From the NCBI GenBank assembly GCA_002350445.1, contig DEEV01000096.1:1-7851 (forward strand): DNA of 7,851 nt, read 5' to 3'. Shown here piece after piece: positions 1 through 5,121 of the stretch (position 1 is its first letter; every line of letters starts with the position of its first letter). The notes beneath the pieces are model-generated. The model searched no databases. It was not told the origin of the DNA and saw only the letters and a program-made list of their open reading frames with translations. The position numbers and the translations under genes are program-made. Source of the stretch: Treponema sp. UBA2869 (GTDB lineage Bacteria; Spirochaetota; Spirochaetia; Treponematales; Treponemataceae).

Positions 1-363
1 GTACCAGCTTATTCCTATTGCCGCAAGACTGCCTAGGACTGTTGCAATAAGGGCAGAGCAGATTGCAACAATAAAACTGTAGAATAAAGAAAGCCAGAGT
101 CTTCCCGAATTAAAAATTAAATCTTCGTACCAGCGGAATGAAATTCTTGTAAATGTTGCGCCTTTAGAATCATTGAATGAATAAACTATTATTACAAAAA
201 GCGGTATAAAGAGAAAAAGAATAGACAGAAAAAGAACAGTATGTGAAAAACCAAGAACCTTTGCACGTTTTTTCCAGGAACGTTTTGCATGCCTGTGGTT
301 TTCAGATTTTGCTATGTGAGTCTTTTTTAAGAGTGCCAGAATAAGGGAAATCAAAAAATCCAT
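1..363 (-). CDS. potC: Spermidine/putrescine ABC transporter permease PotC (partial, C-terminus off the left edge)
   Basis: One of the two inner-membrane permease subunits of the PotABCD polyamine importer. Only the first 121 residues are in the window, with no internal stop. After a basic N-terminus (residues 13-35, rich in Lys, Arg and His) comes a transmembrane helix at about 39-62 ending in VYSFND. The family-typical stretch ISFRWYEDLI follows at 74-83, then a second helix at about 91-118 containing ATVLGSLAAI. The order 'helix, YSFN, FxxxWY, helix' matches the start of PotC-type permeases. The EAA loop that contacts PotA would lie outside the window. The start is ATG at 361-363, the only Met in this part, preceded by a strong AAGGAG five bases upstream. 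It begins 21 bases after the potB stop, so it is co-transcribed. A short extra hydrophobic stretch (residues 3-12) precedes the basic segment; it is unusual but too short to call a helix. Confidence 0.92.
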   Translation of the reverse strand, partial: MDFLISLILALLKKTHIAKSENHRHAKRSWKKRAKVLGFSHTVLFLSILFLFIPLFVIIVYSFNDSKGATFTRISFRWYEDLIFNSGRLWLSLFYSFIVAICSALIATVLGSLAAIGISWY

Positions 364-368
364 AAGTT

Positions 369-374
369 CTCCTT
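369..374 (-). promoter_or_regulatory. Ribosome binding site of potC
   Basis: AAGGAG on the minus strand, five bases before the ATG at 361-363. It is the strongest Shine-Dalgarno in the window and fixes the potC start. Confidence 0.8.
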
Positions 375-384
375 AAAAATCGCC

Positions 385-1389
385 TTATTTTACGTTTCTG
401 GCGTAAAGGTTTGTTTCAGGTACGCCGGAATCTTCTTTTGCAGAAGATTTTTTTAATGATTTTTCTTTTTTGTCAGATGTAAGCATAAGAAGAATTGCAA
501 TCATTGTTATTGTTGTAAGTACAACGCTGAATGCAGATGCCAGAGGAAGATTTCTTGCATTATTTATCTGATCCATAATTATGTTTCCAAGCATGTAGCT
601 TTCTGTAGAACCTACAAGTTTTGGTACTGCGTAGTTTCCAAAAATCGGAATGAATGTAAAAATAAGTGCACTTAATATTCCTGATTTTATTCCTGGAATA
701 AGAACTTTTATCATAGACTGTGATTTTGTTGCGCCAAGATCTCTTGCTGCTTCAAGAAGTGAAAAATCAAAACGGTCAACGGCTGTAAAAACTGGAAGTA
801 TTGCATAGGGAAGGTACATATACACGCTTACAAGTACAACAGCTGTTTTTGTGTACATAAATTTGTGAGGTGTAAAAGTTGCGCCGTCCTTTGTAAAAAA
901 GTGTACAGCCTTAAATAATAATTCATAAAGCCAATTTAAAAGTCCGTTCTGGCTTAAAATAGACATCCATGCAAAAACGCGGATAAGTGAATTTGTGAGG
1001 AACGGAATAATTACCAGAATCAAAAGAACTGTCTGATGTTTACTTCGAGCAATCGCATAACCGCAGGGAATGGCAATTGCAATGGAAATAAAGGTCGCAA
1101 TTACTGTCATCCAAAGCGTTCTAAGAAAAATTGCTCCGTAAGCCTTTGAAAACATCTGCTTGTAGGCATCAAGTGTAAATTCATGAATTACACCACCGTG
1201 TATGTCCTTTCTCATAAACGAGTAACAGATAATTATCAAAATAGGGACAATAAAGAAAACTGTAAACCATAAACCCATTGGCCATGCGTATGCCGGTCCC
1301 GGATTTAGTTTTTTATATTTTTGTGAACGTGCTTTATTTGCAAGGCGCAGAAGAAAATTCATCTGTTTTTCTGTAGTATCTTTACTCAT
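385..1389 (-). CDS. potB: Spermidine/putrescine ABC transporter permease PotB
   Basis: Partner permease of PotC in the polyamine importer. From the ATG chosen here it is 334 residues, longer than the usual 275-300. The excess is a charged N-terminus of about 35 residues and a Lys/Ser-rich C-terminal tail of about 30. Six hydrophobic segments are visible at about 36-58, 90-114, 121-145, 183-204, 236-255 and 282-303. The cytoplasmic EAA loop, which docks on the ATPase, begins at about 213 (EAARDLGATKSQ) and ends at IPGIK near 235. The motif YMYLPYAILPV just before it is typical of the PotB/PotC family. Start choice: the same frame opens at GTG 1402-1404, two bases after the potA stop, giving five more residues but with no Shine-Dalgarno. 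ATG 1387-1389 has a weak GGAAA (1398-1402) eight bases upstream, so I prefer it. Either way translation is probably coupled to potA. Confidence 0.95.
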   Translation of the reverse strand: MSKDTTEKQMNFLLRLANKARSQKYKKLNPGPAYAWPMGLWFTVFFIVPILIIICYSFMRKDIHGGVIHEFTLDAYKQMFSKAYGAIFLRTLWMTVIATFISIAIAIPCGYAIARSKHQTVLLILVIIPFLTNSLIRVFAWMSILSQNGLLNWLYELLFKAVHFFTKDGATFTPHKFMYTKTAVVLVSVYMYLPYAILPVFTAVDRFDFSLLEAARDLGATKSQSMIKVLIPGIKSGILSALIFTFIPIFGNYAVPKLVGSTESYMLGNIIMDQINNARNLPLASAFSVVLTTITMIAILLMLTSDKKEKSLKKSSAKEDSGVPETNLYARNVK

Positions 1390-1406
1390 AACAAATTTTT
1401 CCACAG

Positions 1407-2597
1407 TTATTTATTTATGTCTTCTACGATGTATGCGTCTTCTGCAGACCAAGAAACATAAACCTTGTCTTTCCACTGAATTACAGGACCGTCATCCATG
1501 TAATCTGTGTGCTGTTTAAAAACCTTAATGATTTTTCCAGTTTCCAGTTTTACATAGAATTTTGACTGGAAGCCGGAATAAATTGGTTCCTCAACAATAC
1601 CACTGAATACGTTGATGTCTGTTCGACCTCTTGTTTCAGGAGGTTCAAGTGTAATGCGGATTTTTTCAGGGCGGATTGTGAATGCAACCTTTTGCCCCTT
1701 ATCTGTATGTTCGTAATCTGTAACCTGCATGTAGCGGTCAAGAGCGGCTTCTGCTGCGGTGTCAGTTGCAAGCGGAGCCTGTTTTCCAAGTTCAGGAACA
1801 GAAAGTGTTGCCATAAAGTCATCCTGACCTTTTGCATCTTTATGAGGAATGCAGTCAACAACTTCGGCATCAAAAAGATTTGTTTCACCAATAAACTGCG
1901 CAACAAACTGTGTAGCCGGACTTTCGTAAATTTCGTAAGGTGTTCCAATCTGAAGCACATGCCCGTGATTCATTACGGCAATCCTGTCTGAAACAGAAAG
2001 AGCTTCTGCCTGATCATGAGTTACATAAATAAATGTAATTCCAATCTGGTCGTGAAGACGGTCAAGGTCAATTAAAAGATTTGCCCTGAGTTTTGCATCA
2101 AGAGCTGAAAGTGGTTCATCAAGAAGAAGAACTTTAGGTTCATTTATTAGGGCTCTTGCAATTGCAACGCGCTGCTTTTGTCCTCCAGAAAGCTGATTCG
2201 GCTTTTTGTAAATATGTTCATCCAGCTGAACAAGGTGAACATATTCGCGAACTTTTTTGTCTATTTCAGCTTTTTGAAGTTTTTTTAATTTTAAAGGGAA
2301 CGCAACATTATCATAAACACTCATGTGAGGGAAAAGTGCATATGTCTGAAAAACTGTGTTTGAATGTCGTTTGTCTGGAGAAAGAGGAACAACATTTGTG
2401 TCGTCAAAAAGAACTGCTCCATCATCAGGGAATTCAAAACCTGCTATAATGCGCAGAAGAGTTGTTTTTCCACAGCCAGAAGGTCCTAGAAGAGAGAAAA
2501 ATTCTCCCGGTTTAATTGAAAAGTTGATGTCATCCAAAGCAACAAAGTCGCCAAATCTTTTGGATACATGATCAATGGTTACCTGACTTCCGTTCAT
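1407..2597 (-). CDS. potA: Spermidine/putrescine ABC transporter ATP-binding protein PotA
   Basis: Cytoplasmic ATPase that powers polyamine import through PotB/PotC; 396 residues, slightly longer than typical PotA (about 360-380). All ABC motifs are intact: Walker A GPSGCGKT (38-45), Q-loop Gln84 in VFQTYALFP, signature LSGGQ (136-140), Walker B VLLLDEP (156-162) with Asp160 and catalytic Glu161, D-loop SALD (164-167) and switch His194 in YVTHDQAEAL. The C-terminal TOBE-type regulatory domain begins near FIGETNLF (235-242). It includes FTIRPEKIRI (306-315) and GIVEEPIYSGFQSKFYVKL (333-351). The extra length sits at about 250-303. MalK/PotA/FbpC-type ATPases share these motifs; assignment to PotA rests on the operon with PotB/PotC-like permeases. 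It is the first gene of the operon. The ATG at 2595-2597 has GAGGT seven bases upstream. Confidence 0.95.
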   Translation of the reverse strand: MNGSQVTIDHVSKRFGDFVALDDINFSIKPGEFFSLLGPSGCGKTTLLRIIAGFEFPDDGAVLFDDTNVVPLSPDKRHSNTVFQTYALFPHMSVYDNVAFPLKLKKLQKAEIDKKVREYVHLVQLDEHIYKKPNQLSGGQKQRVAIARALINEPKVLLLDEPLSALDAKLRANLLIDLDRLHDQIGITFIYVTHDQAEALSVSDRIAVMNHGHVLQIGTPYEIYESPATQFVAQFIGETNLFDAEVVDCIPHKDAKGQDDFMATLSVPELGKQAPLATDTAAEAALDRYMQVTDYEHTDKGQKVAFTIRPEKIRITLEPPETRGRTDINVFSGIVEEPIYSGFQSKFYVKLETGKIIKVFKQHTDYMDDGPVIQWKDKVYVSWSAEDAYIVEDINK

Positions 2598-2604
2598 TCA
2601 AGAA

Positions 2605-2609
2605 ACCTC
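2605..2609 (-). promoter_or_regulatory. Ribosome binding site of potA
   Basis: GAGGT on the minus strand, seven bases upstream of the potA ATG. It supports that start and shows that Shine-Dalgarno initiation is used here, in contrast to the divergent cyclase gene. Confidence 0.7.
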
Positions 2610-2626
2610 AATCTAAAAAATGATAA

Positions 2627-2644
2627 GCCGCGCATACGCACAGC
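2627..2644 (-). promoter_or_regulatory. Candidate RNA hairpin in the potA leader
   Basis: Read on the minus strand, GCTGTGCGTATGCGCGGC can fold into a seven-pair stem (five Watson-Crick pairs, all G-C, and two G-U wobbles) closing a four-base loop. On the plus strand both wobbles become C/A mismatches, so the hairpin is favoured only in potA-strand RNA. It is GC-rich in an otherwise AT-rich spacer. On the same strand it is followed by TTATCATTTTTT (2615-2626), with the T-run starting six bases after the stem. It ends 17 bases before the Shine-Dalgarno of potA. It could be a weak attenuator or an mRNA-stability element; its function is unproven. Confidence 0.35.
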
Positions 2645-2701
2645 AAAAAAAACATTTTGTATAAAAAACTTAGCTATTTGTCTGGGTCGTTTTTAAGTGT
2701 C

Positions 2702-2732
2702 TTTATAAGTCATAAAATGCAATATATCTCAA
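2702..2732 (-). promoter_or_regulatory. Candidate sigma-70-type promoter for the potABC operon
   Basis: On the minus strand, TTGAGA (2727-2732, five of six matches to TTGACA) is followed by a 19-base spacer and TATAAA (2702-2707, five of six matches to TATAAT). The spacer is longer than the ideal 17, and chance matches are common in DNA this AT-rich. Transcription would start near 2695, giving a leader of roughly 100 bases before potA that includes the hairpin at 2627-2644. Confidence 0.3.
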
Positions 2733-2770
2733 TTATTGTCAATACATTAATTAACAAAACTTTATTGAGA
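2727..2770. repeat. Short inverted repeat between the divergent promoters
   Basis: TCTCAAT at 2727-2733 and ATTGAGA at 2764-2770 are perfect reverse complements, separated by 30 bases, with centres 37 bases apart. Each arm contains one of the two candidate -35 boxes (TTGAGA outward on each strand). The arms may simply be two similar -35 elements, or they may be half-sites for a shared regulator. Pairing does not extend beyond the seven bases. Confidence 0.35.
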
Positions 2771-2793
2771 AAAACTTCCATATATAGTAAAAT
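2765..2793 (+). promoter_or_regulatory. Sigma-70-type promoter of the cyclase gene
   Basis: TTGAGA (2765-2770), exactly 17 bases, then TAAAAT (2788-2793): five of six consensus matches in each box at the optimal spacing. The first ATG of the cyclase frame begins on the very next base (2794). Transcription from this promoter should therefore start at about 2799-2801, on or beside the in-frame GTG at 2800. This bears directly on which start codon is used. Confidence 0.5.
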
Positions 2794-5121
2794 ATGTGCG
2801 TGAGTAATACTGAATTTGAATACGGCAATTTTGTAGACCGTTCTGGAAATATAAAACAGAATGAACATAAGAAAAGTAATCTGAATCCGAAAAGTAAAGA
2901 AAATCTTAATCAGAAAACTCTGGTGCCACAAAAAACAGTGAATAAGATTCCTTCTGAAAAAACAGAGGCTAAAGTTATTGCTAGTCAGAAAAAGATTAGT
3001 GGTAAGGCAAAATCAAAAAGAATTGATTCAAAAAAAGCGTTAAAAAATAAAAACGACAAGCGCTTTAATGTAAAATATTCAATTGGCATAAAGCTTATTT
3101 CTATTATTTCGGCAATAGTAATAATTTCTCTTGGACTTATTACTTTTCTTGTTTCTTACTACATTTCAGCAGACACTCGCGTAAATGCCGAAAACAACAA
3201 TTTTGTAATTAATAAGCGTACATCATCTGACTGCTCTAACCGCATCAATTCCATAATTTCCTCTGTAGGTATGTTTTATGATCTGGTTGATTCTGCAAAC
3301 AATGATGAAAACGAAATAAACAAAAACGCATCGATGTTCTTTGAACGAAATTCAGATGTTATTGCAGTTTATTTTAAAGATAGGGAAGAGCCGTTTGTAA
3401 ACAAAAAATTCCTTATTGCGAACGAAATTGAATCAGTTGCAGTTAGAAATTATTTTGTTCAGGAAGAAGAATTTGTCGGAAGTGAATATCGTATCAGAAA
3501 TGCAATGCCTTATTTTGGTCAACCTGTTATTGCTCTGTTTTATCCGCTTTATAACAGTGGTTCTAATGAGGAAGCAGGAGTTCTTTTTAGTGCGGAATCG
3601 CTTTCAGAAACTTTTGGTACAGGTTCTCTTAATTCTTCGTTTCTTGTAGATGAGGAAGGAAAAATTGTTCTTCATCCGGATGTTGATTTGCAGAAGTCTG
3701 CAGCTGATTTTAGTGAGCATGTACTTGTTCAGGAAATGCTTTCGTCTTCAAATACAAGCAAGCAGGTCAGCTTTACGGACAAGGACGGCATTGAATATAT
3801 TGGAGCCTATTCAAAGATTCCTTTTGGAAATTGCGGTGTAATAACAGAAGTTCAGACAGCAATAGTTCTTGAAGCAGTTAATAAAACAACCAGACAGAAT
3901 ATTTACCTTACGCTGGCAATTCTTTCTTTTGCAATTTTAATTATCTGGATTTTTGCCCGGTCTTTAAGTACTCCGTTAAAAAATCTTACTGAAGTTGCAA
4001 ACGAAATCAATTCCGGAAATTTTGAAACGGATCTTTTGGATCAGCTTACAACTAAACGACGGGATGAAGTTGGTGTTCTTATTCACAGTACAAAAGCCGA
4101 ACAGGATATTTTAAATACATTTACACGCCTTACAAATAAAGGTGTTACAAAGGCTATTGTACGTAAGGAAATTGATTTTGATCCGCACTTAAAAGATATA
4201 ACTATTTTCTTTAGTGATATCCGCGGTTTTACTGCAATTTCGGACGGTTTTAATAAACGATTTGGTGAAAAATCTGCCGGAGAAATTATTAACTTCTTAA
4301 ATGATTATATGAGCCGCATGGTAAACTGTATAACAATTTCAGGCGGAACAGTTGATAAGTTTGAAGGTGATGCAATTATGGCCTGCTGGGGCGTTCTTAG
4401 AGATGAAAATCTTGATTTTGAAAAACTTCCTGATTCAGATCCTAGAAAAAAAGAACTAAGACGCAGACATATGATTCATATAAAACGAGATGCCTTAAAT
4501 GCCGTGCGAGGAACTCTTGCAATGCGTTATGCACTTATGCTTTACAATAAGGAAGCTGCGGCTTTTACAAAAGCTCACGAAAATGAGCCCAAGGCAAAAT
4601 ATAAGCCGCCTATCAGAATTGGTTCGGGGCTTAACAGTGGTCGTGCAACGGTAGGTTTTATGGGGTCTTACGACAAAATGGAATTTACTTCTATTGGAGA
4701 TGCAGTAAACCTTGCAAGCCGAACAGAAGCTTCTAACAAGCCTTGTGGAACCGATATGCTTATTACAGAAGATACATACAGGCTTTTAAGGGATTTTATA
4801 AGATGCCCGGAAAATAATTATACAATACGGCCGGAATGTGAACCTAACGAAATTATTGTAGAAGTAATTCCGGTTATGTTCGAAGTAAAAGGTAAGGGAA
4901 AGCAGCATTTTTACGGTGTTGTAAATATGCCTAATTTTGACATAGAAGAATTCTTTAAGAAAAGTGACCCTGATTTTAAATTGGATCCTGATTGTGAAAA
5001 GGCTATTGGTCCAAAAGGTCCTAAAACATTAAATGAAGTTAGAAATATGCTTGGTATTCCTATTCCAGACTTTAGCGGAGTAAATCTTGATGAAGAAGAA
5101 AACAAAATTAAGATTTCCTGA
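2794..5121 (+). CDS. Membrane-bound class III adenylate cyclase with Cache-like sensor and HAMP domain
   Basis: Makes cAMP from ATP; 775 residues from ATG 2794. Domains: Lys-rich cytoplasmic N-terminus (1-93), transmembrane helix (about 97-125), extracytoplasmic Cache-like sensor (about 126-368, with SFLVDEEGKIVLHPD near 282-296), second helix (about 370-390), HAMP (about 390-440, with RRDEVGVL), catalytic domain (about 467-710) and a polar tail. Catalytic residues are present: metal Asp475 in FFSDIRGFT, adenine-selecting Lys522 and metal Asp526 in DKFEGDAIMA, Thr632 at the second purine-selecting position, Asn639 and Arg643 in VNLASR. The Lys/Thr pair indicates adenylate cyclase of subclass IIIb, not guanylate cyclase. 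Asp526 to Asn639 spans 113 residues, about 35 more than usual, because of a charged insertion near 535-565. No Shine-Dalgarno precedes ATG 2794; GTG 2800 is an alternative start, possibly leaderless. The gene is divergent from potA, and its 3' end overlaps the next gene by 32 bases. Confidence 0.9.
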   Translation: MCVSNTEFEYGNFVDRSGNIKQNEHKKSNLNPKSKENLNQKTLVPQKTVNKIPSEKTEAKVIASQKKISGKAKSKRIDSKKALKNKNDKRFNVKYSIGIKLISIISAIVIISLGLITFLVSYYISADTRVNAENNNFVINKRTSSDCSNRINSIISSVGMFYDLVDSANNDENEINKNASMFFERNSDVIAVYFKDREEPFVNKKFLIANEIESVAVRNYFVQEEEFVGSEYRIRNAMPYFGQPVIALFYPLYNSGSNEEAGVLFSAESLSETFGTGSLNSSFLVDEEGKIVLHPDVDLQKSAADFSEHVLVQEMLSSSNTSKQVSFTDKDGIEYIGAYSKIPFGNCGVITEVQTAIVLEAVNKTTRQNIYLTLAILSFAILIIWIFARSLSTPLKNLTEVANEINSGNFETDLLDQLTTKRRDEVGVLIHSTKAEQDILNTFTRLTNKGVTKAIVRKEIDFDPHLKDITIFFSDIRGFTAISDGFNKRFGEKSAGEIINFLNDYMSRMVNCITISGGTVDKFEGDAIMACWGVLRDENLDFEKLPDSDPRKKELRRRHMIHIKRDALNAVRGTLAMRYALMLYNKEAAAFTKAHENEPKAKYKPPIRIGSGLNSGRATVGFMGSYDKMEFTSIGDAVNLASRTEASNKPCGTDMLITEDTYRLLRDFIRCPENNYTIRPECEPNEIIVEVIPVMFEVKGKGKQHFYGVVNMPNFDIEEFFKKSDPDFKLDPDCEKAIGPKGPKTLNEVRNMLGIPIPDFSGVNLDEEENKIKIS
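5077..5080 (+). promoter_or_regulatory. Ribosome binding site of the FecR-domain gene
   Basis: GGAG inside the cyclase coding sequence, nine bases before the ATG at 5090-5092. It supports the overlapping start and implies that terminating ribosomes can re-initiate on the downstream gene. Confidence 0.55.

Noticed and set aside
1..363. potC as a truncated pseudogene
   Set aside because: The frame is open to the window edge, so the missing C-terminus is a boundary effect.
1402..1404. GTG as the potB start
   Set aside because: It has no Shine-Dalgarno, while the ATG five codons later has a weak one; the GTG remains possible through coupling to the potA stop two bases away.
1550..1960. 136-codon minus-strand frame inside potA
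   Set aside because: It lies on the same strand as potA in another frame, has no recognisable motif, and potA is intact with all ABC motifs.
1692..2571. Three plus-strand open frames opposite potA (1692-1991, 2156-2449, 2356-2571)
   Set aside because: They are antisense shadows of a conserved gene, with low-complexity Cys/Leu-rich products and no family resemblance.
2747..2754. Palindrome TTAATTAA in the intergenic region as an operator
   Set aside because: Symmetry does not extend beyond eight bases, and such words are expected by chance in DNA this AT-rich.
2710..2931. 73-codon minus-strand frame across the intergenic region and the cyclase start
   Set aside because: The product is Ile/Phe-rich from AT-rich DNA, and the frame overlaps both candidate promoters and the cyclase N-terminus. 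No supporting ribosome site or motif was identified.
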